A DNA stretch of 25,840 nt from IMG/VR virus record IMGVR_UViG_3300027973_000199, positions 1 to 25,840 of that record. One strand, given 5' to 3'. A program made the translations under genes and the position numbers. This document shows, piece after piece, positions 15,279 through 23,496 of the stretch. The stretch comes from a virus. The notes beneath the pieces are model-generated. The model worked only from the letters and a program-made list of their open reading frames with translations, ran no database searches and was not told the origin of the DNA. The number at the start of each line of letters is the position of its first letter. Position 1 is the stretch's first letter.

Positions 15279-16597
15279 TTAAGCGCCTCCATAGCGATGT
15301 CAGAAACGGCGCGTTTGTCTTGGAGCGCCACCCAAATTTTTTCGTCAATTGTCTTCTGAGTTGACATAATGTAGACCCAGACGTCATGGCGTTGGCCGCT
15401 GCGGTGTAGGCGTCCGACCGTCTGCTCAAACAACTCCAACGACCACGGCAGCGACACGAAGACCATCTTGCAGCCGCCGTGCTGAAGGTTCAGACCGTGA
15501 CCGGCAGACTTAGGATGCACCGCCAGCAGTTCAATCTGACCGGCGTTCCAGCGCCCGATGGCGTCTTCATCGTCAAGCGTGACAAGGTTGGAATAGCGGC
15601 GGTGCAACTCCGCAAGTTCTTCTTGGTATTGGTAGACCAGAATCGTGTTGGCGTGCTGGTTCTCAGACAGCAAGTCGTCCAGCGCCTCAAACTTGTGTTT
15701 GGAGAACCAGATCGGCGTTTGATGCGTGATGAACTTACCCCGCACAACTAGATCGGGTGTGTGCGAAGTGTCATACACAAACCCAGACGCCATCTGTTGC
15801 AGCTTGCCCGTCACCACGCCAGCGTTCAGGGCGACGATGTTGGCGGTGTCGTACTCCAGCACAAATTCTTTCTTAAGTTTGTTGTAGTGGTCCATCTGCA
15901 TCTGACAGTTCACATGGACCACATGGATCGGCGGCAACTTATCCCGGTACTCTCCCGGCTCAAGGACGTAGGTGGCCGGTTTGATACGCTCCATAACGTG
16001 TTCCAGACTGCCTACGCGCGGCGTCCATTGGCCGAATTCTGGGTTTATGGCGATGAAGTATTGTTGCAAGAACGCGCCCTTGGAGCGCCCGAGCAGCGTC
16101 TGGTCGATGATCTTGCATTGCCCGTAGACATCTCCCAATCCGTTGCTGGTAAACGATCCGGTCAAGCCCCACCGGATTTCAATGTGGTGAATTAACTTGG
16201 CGAGCGCTTTGAACCGCGCGCCGTACGGGTTTTTGAGCCGCGTCAGTTCGTCAAAGATGATGCAGTCAAAGTCCAAATGCGGCATCGACTGGATGTTGTC
16301 GTAATTCGTCACCACCACCTGCGCGCCGGACTTAAACGCTTTCTGGCGCTGCTTTGGTGTGCCGACCGCGACCGCGACGGTCAACTCAGGCGACCACTTC
16401 GCGGCCTCGGTCGCCCATACGCTCTCGGCTACCCGTTTAGGCGCAAGCACTAAAGCGTTGCGTTTGATTTTGAGCAGCGCCGACAACGCGGTCAACGTGA
16501 TCGCCGTCTTGCCAGCCCCCACGGGCGCTAGGATCATTGCGCGGTCTTGGCCGTACAGAAAGTCTGCGGCTACTTCTTGGTAAGGTCTAAGGACCAT
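15275..16597 (-). CDS. SNF2-like DEAD-box superfamily 2 helicase
   Basis: 440 residues; ATG 16597 with AAGGGG 8 bases upstream. Motif Q/I: RPYQEVAADF then APVGAGKT (Walker A, K30). Motif II is DELT at 116-119, in the place of DEAD/DEAH. Motif III is LTGSF, and motif VI is QTVGRLHRSGQ near 392-402 with the arginine finger pair. This fits the compact SNF2-related phage helicase that remodels DNA with ATP. The gene follows the VRR-NUC nuclease with a 28-base overlap, a pairing often seen in phages for recombination or replication fork processing. Start is well supported by the ribosome site. Confidence 0.9.
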   Translation of the reverse strand: MVLRPYQEVAADFLYGQDRAMILAPVGAGKTAITLTALSALLKIKRNALVLAPKRVAESVWATEAAKWSPELTVAVAVGTPKQRQKAFKSGAQVVVTNYDNIQSMPHLDFDCIIFDELTRLKNPYGARFKALAKLIHHIEIRWGLTGSFTSNGLGDVYGQCKIIDQTLLGRSKGAFLQQYFIAINPEFGQWTPRVGSLEHVMERIKPATYVLEPGEYRDKLPPIHVVHVNCQMQMDHYNKLKKEFVLEYDTANIVALNAGVVTGKLQQMASGFVYDTSHTPDLVVRGKFITHQTPIWFSKHKFEALDDLLSENQHANTILVYQYQEELAELHRRYSNLVTLDDEDAIGRWNAGQIELLAVHPKSAGHGLNLQHGGCKMVFVSLPWSLELFEQTVGRLHRSGQRHDVWVYIMSTQKTIDEKIWVALQDKRAVSDIAMEALK

Positions 16598-16851
16598 TGT
16601 GCTACCCCTTCTAAGTTCCAGATTACTGTGTAGTTTTGGTTAAGTTGACGCATGGTTGCGCCGAAGTGTTCCTGTAATTTGCTGAGTTTGCCCCCCTTGG
16701 TTTTAAGTTCCACGAACCACACCGACCCGTCTGGCAGACACGCCACACGGTCGGCCACGCCCCGAACGCCGGGGCTTGTGAACTTGTACGTCTTGCCGCC
16801 CATCGTCTCGACGGTCCAGACGAAATGGCGTTCGATTTCGCTTTCTTTCAT
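16570..16851 (-). CDS. VRR-NUC family nuclease
   Basis: 93 residues from ATG 16851. A GTG/ATG-type extension to 16941 is open, but it would run through the promoter and the domain begins at KESEIERHFVWTVE. The VRR-NUC motifs are clear: SPGVRGVADR (D34), then WFVELKTKGG (E48, K50) and Q60 in KLSKLQ. The family is a PD-(D/E)XK nuclease that acts on branched or flap DNA; the domain is also in FAN1. It is about the length of the stand-alone phage version. It is the first gene of the leftward operon and appears to be leaderless (see the promoter entry). Confidence 0.88.
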   Translation of the reverse strand: MKESEIERHFVWTVETMGGKTYKFTSPGVRGVADRVACLPDGSVWFVELKTKGGKLSKLQEHFGATMRQLNQNYTVIWNLEGVAQWSLDLTKK

Positions 16852-16857
16852 GCCGTC

Positions 16858-16886
16858 ATCATAGCTTGTGAAAAAGTTGTTGACAA
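16858..16886 (-). promoter_or_regulatory. Leftward promoter for the VRR-NUC/helicase operon
   Basis: On the minus strand TTGTCA (16886-16881, 5/6 to TTGACA) is followed by exactly 17 bases and then TATGAT (16863-16858, 5/6 to TATAAT). Six bases after the -10 element lies the ATG of the nuclease gene, so the message would begin at or beside the start codon. No good Shine-Dalgarno precedes the ATG, which fits a leaderless mRNA. Confidence 0.72.
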
Positions 16887-16911
16887 GCAGATTGTGGTCG
16901 GGCAGTATGAC
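16880..16911 (+). promoter_or_regulatory. Possible rightward promoter sharing the divergent region
   Basis: A perfect TTGACA (16880-16885) overlaps the leftward -35 box because TTGTTGACAA (16877-16886) is nearly palindromic. At 17 bases the -10 would be CAGTAT (weak), and TATGAC is 20 bases away (too far). So a rightward promoter for the replication genes is expected here but its -10 is poor. The TTGTTGACAA differs by one base from the TTGCTGACAA repeat at 25116-25237. Confidence 0.4.
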
Positions 16912-16941
16912 ATCTCCAACCAACCACACAGGTACTCTCAA

Positions 16942-17106
16942 ATGAAAATTACCTTAGACCGCGAAGAAGTCCAGAACATCCTCATCACTTACTTAGAAAG
17001 CCTTCTCCCTAACACCAAGTTCAACACGGTAAAGTTTGAGTGCAGCAACTACGCTTTCCTTTACCGCGCAGAATTTACTTACGAAAAAGAGGACACCGCA
17101 GAATGA
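16942..17106 (+). CDS. Small hypothetical protein, first gene of rightward replication module
   Basis: 54 residues from ATG 16942. The open frame goes back to 16825, but that would cross the divergent promoter and the nuclease start, so the shorter start is chosen. The protein is mixed helix and strand (KITLDREEVQNILITYLESL) with an acidic C-terminus (YEKEDTAE). TGA overlaps the next ATG. It is the first gene of the rightward unit. Function unknown. Confidence 0.65.
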   Translation: MKITLDREEVQNILITYLESLLPNTKFNTVKFECSNYAFLYRAEFTYEKEDTAE

Positions 17107-17396
17107 ACCTCATCCACAGAATGGAAGATGACAACGGCGACTTTGAACCGTTGGACCTCACCCCCGTGTTCTACAAGGGCAACCTGATGTGCGTGCCACA
17201 TTGGCGCATCAAGAACACTTGGGTCTTCCCCGGCGGCCAGACCTACACCACGACAGAGTTGCTGGCGCTTGGTGCTAAAGTGTCGCTGTCGCTGCTCTGG
17301 CCGCGCGGGTGGGTCACTAAGATGTTAGGGCGGCACAACCCTGCGATGCTGTCGCAGGAGTCACTAACGAACCTTATTAAAGGAAAGTCAACATGA
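17103..17396 (+). CDS. Hypothetical protein of replication module
   Basis: 97 residues from ATG 17103 (ATGA overlap); an earlier in-frame start at 17040 lies in the previous gene. Rich in Trp and Pro, with WVFPGGQTYTTTELLALGAK and LLWPRGWVTKMLGRH. No catalytic motif recognised. It is coupled by ATGA to the next gene as well. Function unknown. Confidence 0.65.
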   Translation: MNLIHRMEDDNGDFEPLDLTPVFYKGNLMCVPHWRIKNTWVFPGGQTYTTTELLALGAKVSLSLLWPRGWVTKMLGRHNPAMLSQESLTNLIKGKST

Positions 17397-17575
17397 TTCC
17401 GTTTCCAAACAACGTAGCGATAGAAAGTATGACCCTGCGCGACTACTTCGCCGCGCTGGCGATGCAAGGTCTGTTAGCTTGTGAAAAATATTGTGATTTT
17501 AGCTGTAAAGATATCGCCGAAATCGCTTACAAACAAGCCGACGAAATGTTAGAGGAGCGCGAATATGCACAGTAA
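17393..17575 (+). CDS. Small conserved-type phage protein (MTLRDYFA-like)
   Basis: 60 residues with GGAAAG upstream of ATG. Contains MTLRDYFAALAMQGLLA and ends in a helix AEIAYKQADEMLEEREYA. Short proteins with the MTLRDYFAA..AMQGLLA and AY..AD.ML..R blocks are common in phage and prophage genomes; none has a proven function as far as I know. It overlaps the nuclease gene by 11 bases. Confidence 0.75.
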   Translation: MIPFPNNVAIESMTLRDYFAALAMQGLLACEKYCDFSCKDIAEIAYKQADEMLEEREYAQ

Positions 17576-18689
17576 TATCGTTGGCGGTTCGACCGCCAAG
17601 CGCGTCGTCAACTGCCCCGGTAGCGTGGCGCTGGTGCAGAAGATGCCTCCCAAATTGGGAAGTGACGCGGCTGATCAAGGCACGTTGTGCCATAGCGCGA
17701 TGGCGACGCTTCTTAACGATCCTTCGCTTGAGATCAAGAGCGTACTCGGCATGACCGAGAACGATCAGGTCATGACCGAGGACTTGATCGACGAAAAGAT
17801 CATCCCGGCGATGGCGGCGCTAACCGAAATCGACCCAGACGGCGACATGGAGTATCAAATCGAGGCCCATGTCAACTTCGGCCAACTGCTCCCGAACGTG
17901 TTCGGCAGCGCCGACTTGATCGGTCGGATCGACGACCGCGCCATCATCCTTGACTGGAAGTTTGGACGCGGTGAGGTTGACGTCGAAGAGAACGAACAGT
18001 TGCTGTTCTACGCCGCTGCGGCCATGCGGACCAAAGGTCTGGAATGGGCGTTTGCGGGTGTATCTGAGGTTGAGATGGTCATCGTCCAGCCGCCAGCGGT
18101 TAAGCGGTGGACGACTACCGTGGCGCGCGTTAAGCAGTTCGAGCGCGACTTGGTTCACGCCGTCACAGCGTCACAAAACGCTGCTGCGCCGCTTAAAGTT
18201 GGCGACCATTGCCGCTACTGCCCAGCCAAGCCGATCTGCCCGCAGATGACCGGCGCGGCAGAACGGGCGTTGAAGGTGCAGATCAAAGACCTAGACCCCG
18301 CGAAGATCGGCGCGTATTTAGCGACTGCCGATCTGGTTGAGAAGTGGATCGGTGACCTACGCGATCTGGCGCACCAAATTCTTGAGTCTGGCGAGCCAGT
18401 TCCGGGTTACAAACTGGTCCCCAAGCGCGCGTTGCGCCAGTGGGTTGACGAAGACAAGGCTTACGCTGCGCTGACTAAGCTAGGCGTTGACCGTGAAGAA
18501 TTGGTGGAGACAGCCCTGCTGTCGCCCGCCAAGGTTGAGAAGATCTTGAAAAAGAGTAAACTCAACCTCCCCGATGACATCGTTGTTGCGGTGTCGTCGG
18601 GAACCACAATCGCCCCGGAGAGTGATCCTCGGTCAGCGGTTGTGTTCCTTCCCGAGCAGATGAAATCTGCTCTTCTTAAACTTGGATGA
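17565..18689 (+). CDS. DUF2800 Cas4-like PD-(D/E)XK nuclease
   Basis: 374 residues. The family opening is present: GGSTAKRVVNCPGS, then QGTLCHSAM (H43). The catalytic core is GSADLIG (D117), ILDWKFGRG (D130, K132) and EENEQLLFYA (Q145, Y149). C17 with C215, C218 and C224 (HCRYCPAKPIC) is the one-plus-three cysteine layout that binds a 4Fe-4S cluster in Cas4/AddB-type nucleases. It likely resects DNA ends for phage recombination or replication. It lies just before a putative ssDNA-binding protein, a fitting partner. The family call is strong; the in vivo substrate is not shown. Confidence 0.9.
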   Translation: MHSNIVGGSTAKRVVNCPGSVALVQKMPPKLGSDAADQGTLCHSAMATLLNDPSLEIKSVLGMTENDQVMTEDLIDEKIIPAMAALTEIDPDGDMEYQIEAHVNFGQLLPNVFGSADLIGRIDDRAIILDWKFGRGEVDVEENEQLLFYAAAAMRTKGLEWAFAGVSEVEMVIVQPPAVKRWTTTVARVKQFERDLVHAVTASQNAAAPLKVGDHCRYCPAKPICPQMTGAAERALKVQIKDLDPAKIGAYLATADLVEKWIGDLRDLAHQILESGEPVPGYKLVPKRALRQWVDEDKAYAALTKLGVDREELVETALLSPAKVEKILKKSKLNLPDDIVVAVSSGTTIAPESDPRSAVVFLPEQMKSALLKLG

Positions 18690-18693
18690 AATC

Positions 18694-19311
18694 ATGTCAA
18701 ATCTAGTAGCCTTCAATAAAGCAGGTCTTCCCGCTCTCGCAGCAATCGCAACGGCTATCAAGACCGTTGCATCGCCCGCCGCCTCCGCTGGCTCGGTCAT
18801 CCTGAAAATGGACAAGACCGGTCATTGGGTGTTTGGCGCGGATCAGACTGAAGTTGAGTCTGACTCTAAGTGGGCGGTCAACCCGTTCTCCTTCGTACAT
18901 GGTTGGATCGCCTGGGGCGACGGCGTTGTGCTGGGCGAGCGTATGGTCGCGCTGACCGATCCGTTGCCAGACACGGACGACGCGCCTCCCCACGCCGCAC
19001 GCGGTTGGGAGAAGCAAGTCGGGTTCTCGCTCAAGTGTTTGACGGGCGAGGACAAGGGTCTAGAGGCGCGCTACACGACGACTTCGGTCGGCGGCAAGCG
19101 TTCCTACGAAGCCTTGGCAAGCGCGTTTGCGAACCAAGTGTCTGTAGATGAGTCGAAGCCCGTGCCGGTGGTGCTGCTCAAGAAAGAGCACTATCAGCAC
19201 AAGTCGTACGGTCGCATTTACACGCCGATCTTTGAGATCGTCGAGTTTATGTCGATGGACGGACCTGAAGAGGAAGCTCCCCAGCCGACGCGCCGTCGTC
19301 GCGCAGGGTAA
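18694..19311 (+). CDS. Putative ssDNA-binding / replication accessory protein
   Basis: 205 residues from ATG 18694; a TTG 12 bases up is less likely. The middle is beta-rich (SVILKMDKTGHWVFGADQTE, then NPFSFVHGWIAWGDG) and the end has an acidic patch then a basic tail (GPEEEAPQPTRRRRAG). It sits between a Cas4-like nuclease and the DNA polymerase, where phages often code an SSB or annealing protein, and its size and strand pattern would allow an OB fold. I do not recognise a named family, so the role is inferred from context. The gene's TAA is followed directly by the polymerase GTG. Confidence 0.6.
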   Translation: MSNLVAFNKAGLPALAAIATAIKTVASPAASAGSVILKMDKTGHWVFGADQTEVESDSKWAVNPFSFVHGWIAWGDGVVLGERMVALTDPLPDTDDAPPHAARGWEKQVGFSLKCLTGEDKGLEARYTTTSVGGKRSYEALASAFANQVSVDESKPVPVVLLKKEHYQHKSYGRIYTPIFEIVEFMSMDGPEEEAPQPTRRRRAG

Positions 19312-21168
19312 GTGATCCTGTGGGTTGACTTCGAAACCCGTAGCACCTGCGACCTTCGGGTCGCGGGTGTCTATAACTACGCGCAGGACTTGGAAACCGA
19401 AGTCATCTGTATGTCCTACGCTTTTGACGACGGCGACGTTCAGACATGGACGCCCGATCAACCATTCCCAGATTCAATTAAGAACCACAAAGGCCAGATC
19501 CGCGCGCATAACGCCGCATTTGAGCGTCTGATCTTCTGGTACGTGCTTCAGATCAACTTCGATCTTGAGCAGTTCTATTGCACCGCAACACAAGCCCGCG
19601 CTAATTGCGCGCCGGGGTCGCTTGAGGACGTCGGCAGGTTCGCGGGCGCTGACATGAAGAAAGACCGCCGGGGCGATTACCTTGTGCGCCAGTGTTGTGT
19701 GCCGCCCTACAATGACAAGCTCATCCCAGAACTCATAGAGTATTGCGAGCAGGACGTGCGCGCTATGCGCGCCGTAAGCGTTGCCCTGCGGCAGTTGTCC
19801 GATGAGGAATTGCTTGACTACCACGTGAACGAGCGGATCAATGACCGAGGTGTAAAGGTAGACATTACACTTTGCAAGGCGGCGATCCGCTACGCTGACG
19901 CCGAACTAGCCGAGATACAAAGTATCGTAACCGAGATCACAGGCGGGCTGGCCGTGCGCTCGCCACGTATGCGCGAGTGGGTGCTGGCGCGCGTCACGGA
20001 CGAGCAAAAGAAACTGATGTGGGTCGGTGAGAAGTACAGCATCGACAAGGCCGTTCGCGCTAATCTATTAGCGTGTGATGACTTAGACCCGGATGTGCGT
20101 GAGGTAGTGCAATGCGCGGACGATCTATGGGCGTCCTCGATTGCGAAATTTAAGCGTTTACAGGAGTTAGCAGATGTCGAAGATGACCGAGTACGAGGCG
20201 CATTTGTTTTTGCTGGCGGATCTGCGACGGGGCGAGCCTCTAGTTACGGAGCACAAGTCCATAATTTCACCCGCAAGACCGCCAAAGATCCGGCTGGAGT
20301 GCGTGAGGATATGGTCGGGGGAAGAGCAATTGTCCCTATTCACGGACGAAGAGTTACAGATGTGCTCAAAGGGATGCTCCGACCCGCGCTTATTGGTAAT
20401 TTCGTAGTCGCGGACTGGTCAGCTATCGAGGCGCGCGTCAACCCGTGGTTATCAAACATGGGCGAGGAGAAGCTCAAGCAATTCGACCAAGACATTTACA
20501 AGATCAACGCCGCTGCGACGTTCGGCTGCTCTGTCGATCAAGTGACCGACGATCAGCGTCAGATCGGCAAAGTTCAGGAGCTATCGTGTGGCTATGCGGG
20601 CGGTGTGGGCGCGTTCGCCGCTATGGGTCGGGCCTATGGCATTCATCTGCCAGAGGCCGACGCCAAGCGCATGGTAGACGCTTGGCGGCGCAGCAATCAA
20701 TGGGCCGTGCGGTTCTGGTCGGAGCTTGAGCGGGCCTATACGTCAGCGATGCACACGCCTAACGCGGAGTTCAGCGCGGGTCGGGTTACGTACCTATTCG
20801 ACCGCCAACATCTCTGGTACATTCTTCCTTCGGGCCGCGTTCTGTGTTACCCGTTTGCAAAACTGGAAGACGATGGCATTTCATACTGCAAAGCCGCCTG
20901 GAAGCCCGCCGCTGACGCTAAAGAATGGCCGCGCGCTCGACTATGGAAAGGGTTGGCTTGCGAGAACATCACGCAAGCAGTCGCCAATGATGTCCTGCGC
21001 CACGCGCTACGTCAGCTAGATAACGTAGTGCTCCACGTACATGACGAGATCGTCCTAGAGGACGGTGACCCCGACGTATTACGCCGCGTCATGTGTACGT
21101 CGCCGCCGTGGGCGGCAGGTTTGCCCCTGAAGGCAGAAGTTAAGCAGATGACAAGGTATGGGAAATAA
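19312..21168 (+). CDS. DNA polymerase, family A, with 3'-5' exonuclease
   Basis: 618 residues with a GTG start right after the previous stop and AGGG upstream. The proofreading domain has D6/E8 (VDFETRS), N67 in AHNAAFERLIFW and Y144-D148 (YCEQD), a complete DEDDy set. The polymerase domain has motif A DWSAIEAR (D368), motif B R416-K420-Y428 (RQIGKVQELSCGY) and motif C LHVHDEI (H577, D578, E579). It should replicate the phage genome. The segment from 20174 to 20407 is unusual: 5 of its 9 Arg codons are CGA and 2 are AGA, against about 2 CGA and no AGA in roughly 43 elsewhere in the gene, and a second ORF lies there in another frame. Confidence 0.95.
   Translation: MILWVDFETRSTCDLRVAGVYNYAQDLETEVICMSYAFDDGDVQTWTPDQPFPDSIKNHKGQIRAHNAAFERLIFWYVLQINFDLEQFYCTATQARANCAPGSLEDVGRFAGADMKKDRRGDYLVRQCCVPPYNDKLIPELIEYCEQDVRAMRAVSVALRQLSDEELLDYHVNERINDRGVKVDITLCKAAIRYADAELAEIQSIVTEITGGLAVRSPRMREWVLARVTDEQKKLMWVGEKYSIDKAVRANLLACDDLDPDVREVVQCADDLWASSIAKFKRLQELADVEDDRVRGAFVFAGGSATGRASSYGAQVHNFTRKTAKDPAGVREDMVGGRAIVPIHGRRVTDVLKGMLRPALIGNFVVADWSAIEARVNPWLSNMGEEKLKQFDQDIYKINAAATFGCSVDQVTDDQRQIGKVQELSCGYAGGVGAFAAMGRAYGIHLPEADAKRMVDAWRRSNQWAVRFWSELERAYTSAMHTPNAEFSAGRVTYLFDRQHLWYILPSGRVLCYPFAKLEDDGISYCKAAWKPAADAKEWPRARLWKGLACENITQAVANDVLRHALRQLDNVVLHVHDEIVLEDGDPDVLRRVMCTSPPWAAGLPLKAEVKQMTRYGK
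20174..20407 (+). CDS. Possible overprinted small gene inside the polymerase gene
   Basis: 77 residues in a different frame from the polymerase. AGGAG lies 7 bases before the ATG, an ideal ribosome site. The protein looks natural rather than a shadow: it opens MSKMTEYEAHLFLLADLRRG, has SPARPPKIRLECVRIWSG, and then EEQLSLFTDEEL. QLSLF is the canonical five-residue sliding-clamp-binding motif, and this phage codes a clamp-like protein. The polymerase frame uses rare CGA/AGA Arg codons exactly here, as expected if this frame also constrains the bases. It stops just before polymerase motif A. A chance ORF remains possible. Confidence 0.45.
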   Translation: MSKMTEYEAHLFLLADLRRGEPLVTEHKSIISPARPPKIRLECVRIWSGEEQLSLFTDEELQMCSKGCSDPRLLVIS

Positions 21169-21171
21169 AAA

Positions 21172-21194
21172 AAGCCCGTCGTGGGGACGGGCTT
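21172..21194 (-). terminator. Hairpin that would terminate leftward transcription
   Basis: AAGCCCGTC (21172-21180) pairs with GACGGGCTT (21186-21194) around GTGGG. The A-run lies on the left, so on the minus strand the stem is followed by a T-run, making a good leftward terminator; on the + strand only two T follow. Both flanking genes are rightward, so it may stop antisense transcripts or act as a weak terminator between polymerase and primase-helicase. Confidence 0.65.
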
Positions 21195-21211
21195 AAACGA
21201 GGAGTAGCACA

Positions 21212-23491
21212 ATGGAACTGGTGGATCATATCATAGCCCTCGCGCCAGAGGGTGAGGTTGTACTATTTACGAAACAAGTCGAGCGTGAGGGCGGCTATGC
21301 CTATCCTGCGTTTCGCAAGCCGCGCGGGGAAGGCGCGTGGTACGTCAACATTGGCAGTTTTATTGAGTCACGCTTCGACGGTCAGCGGGTCAGCGCGGGT
21401 GCTGCGTTCTGCGAGAACGTATGGTGCTTAGTTCTAGATGACGTCGGTACGAAGTCTAAGACGCCTACGATCAGACCTACGTGGATCATTGAAACGTCGA
21501 AGGATAACTTTCAATGGTGCTACGTTTTTCGGCTAGACGATCAGCCTCATAAATCCGTCTATAGCGCGGCTATCAAGGCGATAGCGGCAGCGGGCTATAC
21601 GGACCCTGGCGCTATCAATCCGGTGCGCAACATCCGTATCCCCGGCTCGATCAATCTAAAGCCCGGCCGCGACCGTTTCGCCGCGCGCTTGGTCGAGTTC
21701 AACCCATCGCGCGAGTTTAGTCTTGAAGAGATCTGCGGCGCTCTGTCGGTCGTTCCCGGCGCAGTCGAGACGACGACATTTAGGCCCGGAAACCTAAAGG
21801 ATGACGGGTCGGACGACGTCCTAGCGTGGCTTGTCGAGCGTAAGGAAGTCACGCAGGGCGGCAATCCGGCGGGCTGGTGGGGCGTGATCTGCCCTAACAG
21901 CGCGGAACACTCAGACGGTAACCCGGAAGGCCGCTATATGCCCGCTTCGCGGGCCTATTGCTGTCTGCATTCGCATTGCACCGAGTGGGATTCTGCGCGG
22001 TTCCTTGCATGGGTTGAAGAGCAAGGCGGTCCCAAGCGGACTTATGGCCTACGTGATGAACTGCTCGCGTCTGTAGTCAATGGCGCGCTATCCAAGTTAA
22101 CACCTTCGGAAATGTTTACTGATGATGCGAAGGCCGTGATCGCGCAAGTCGAGGCGCGCGAACTGGGCCGCGTCGAGCGGTCAGGTTGGCACGAACGATT
22201 TGCTTACATTCAGTCCGATGATGCTTACTTTGATCTTATAGAGCGTCGGGAGATCACGCGCCGCGCGTTTGATTCAACTTATCGCGGCGTGATGTGTACG
22301 TCGATGCACCAGACGGGCAAAAGCCCGCGCTTGATCAATGCGTCGCTATGGTTTGATGAGAACCGTCAAGCGTGCGGGGGGCGTATCCTAAACGGGATTA
22401 CCTATGCGGCGGGCGATTCGGTCCTAGTGTCGCGCAATGGCGAGGTGTTTGGTAACTGGTGGCGCAACGCGCGGCCGCAAGTGAGCGGGACCGTTGGCGA
22501 TATATCTATATGGCTCGACCATTGCGCGCGCTTGGTCCCAGAGCGTTCGGAACTAGAGCATATATGGGACGCAATGGCCTATAAAGTCCAACACCCAGAG
22601 ATCAAGATCAACCACGCTATTTTGCATGGGGGCGATGAGGGCTGCGGCAAGGACACCATGTGGGCGCCGTTTATATGGGCGGTCTGTGGGGACGGCAAGA
22701 TCAATCTAGGGATTGTCGATAATGACTCTATATCGTCCCAATGGGGGTATCAATTAGAGTCGGAGATCCTGCTGATCAACGAACTGAAAGAACCAAACGC
22801 GGCAGACCGGCGACAGTTAGCGAACAAACTTAAGCCGATCATCGCTGCGCCTCCTGATGTGCTGCCAATCAATCGAAAGGGACTTCACCCCTATATGATG
22901 CTCAATCGTGGGTTCGTGCTCGCGTTTACGAATGACTTAGTGCCTATATCGCTAGGTTCGCAAGATCGTCGCTGGTTCTGCGTTTGGTCCCATGCGCCGC
23001 GCATGAGTGAAGCGGCGGGTCGCGCGATGTGGGACTGGTTCAACGCGGGTGGTTTTGATTCGGTAGGTTCGTGGCTTTATGCGCGAGATGTGTCGAAATT
23101 TAACCCGGCCGCTACTCCCGCAATGACTGAGTTCAAGGCGAACCTTGTCGAGAACTCGATGTCGAGCGCGGAGTCATGGTTACTTGAGACGATCCGCGCG
23201 CGTCGGTCTATCTTTGCGCGCGGCGTGATCGGTTCGCCGTTCCAAGGCGTTTGCGACACTCTGGGCGCGCTCGCTCCCGCGGGCGTGAAGCTGTATCAGG
23301 CCGCTCTACTGCACGCGCTAAAGGAAGCCGGGTGGATTGATTGCGGCCGCTTATCGGCGCGCGCGTTGCCTACCCGCAAGCATATATTTTGCGCGCCTGA
23401 TAATGCTGGAATGAGTGCTTCGGACCTTCGGCGCGCCGTCGAGCCAGAACCCATAATGGGTAACGTCACGCCGATTAGTGCGGCGCGGTAA
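21212..23491 (+). CDS. Primase-helicase (AEP-like primase plus SF3-type DUF5906 ATPase)
   Basis: 759 residues; GAGGAG 7 bases before ATG. N-terminal archaeo-eukaryotic primase features: CLVLDDVGTKS (D76/D77) and NPVRNIRIPGSINLK (142-148). A zinc-binding segment follows (C227, H233, then CCLHSHC at 250-256). The C-terminal ATPase has Walker A GGDEGCGKDTMW (K480), a Walker B-like EILLINELKE, and a sensor FTND. This architecture is that of phage primase-helicases with a DUF5906/VirE-like ATPase. It would unwind the fork and prime synthesis for the polymerase just upstream. The final 100 residues look like a winged-helix region. The call is confident; the priming activity itself is inferred. Confidence 0.85.
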   Translation: MELVDHIIALAPEGEVVLFTKQVEREGGYAYPAFRKPRGEGAWYVNIGSFIESRFDGQRVSAGAAFCENVWCLVLDDVGTKSKTPTIRPTWIIETSKDNFQWCYVFRLDDQPHKSVYSAAIKAIAAAGYTDPGAINPVRNIRIPGSINLKPGRDRFAARLVEFNPSREFSLEEICGALSVVPGAVETTTFRPGNLKDDGSDDVLAWLVERKEVTQGGNPAGWWGVICPNSAEHSDGNPEGRYMPASRAYCCLHSHCTEWDSARFLAWVEEQGGPKRTYGLRDELLASVVNGALSKLTPSEMFTDDAKAVIAQVEARELGRVERSGWHERFAYIQSDDAYFDLIERREITRRAFDSTYRGVMCTSMHQTGKSPRLINASLWFDENRQACGGRILNGITYAAGDSVLVSRNGEVFGNWWRNARPQVSGTVGDISIWLDHCARLVPERSELEHIWDAMAYKVQHPEIKINHAILHGGDEGCGKDTMWAPFIWAVCGDGKINLGIVDNDSISSQWGYQLESEILLINELKEPNAADRRQLANKLKPIIAAPPDVLPINRKGLHPYMMLNRGFVLAFTNDLVPISLGSQDRRWFCVWSHAPRMSEAAGRAMWDWFNAGGFDSVGSWLYARDVSKFNPAATPAMTEFKANLVENSMSSAESWLLETIRARRSIFARGVIGSPFQGVCDTLGALAPAGVKLYQAALLHALKEAGWIDCGRLSARALPTRKHIFCAPDNAGMSASDLRRAVEPEPIMGNVTPISAAR

Positions 23492-23496
23492 TAAGA

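Noticed and set aside
15028-15282. An 84-codon + strand ORF opposite the small leftward genes
   Set aside because: The minus strand carries two coupled genes with good ribosome sites here, so the + strand frame is a shadow.
16825-16941. N-terminal extensions of the nuclease gene and of the first rightward gene into the divergent region
   Set aside because: Both would run through a well-matched promoter and overlap each other; the shorter starts fit the domain and the operon.
20445-21019. Other out-of-frame ORFs in the polymerase gene
   Set aside because: Unlike the 20174 ORF, the first is Arg/Gly/Ser-rich in the usual shadow manner, and neither has a ribosome site or shows the codon shift in the host frame.
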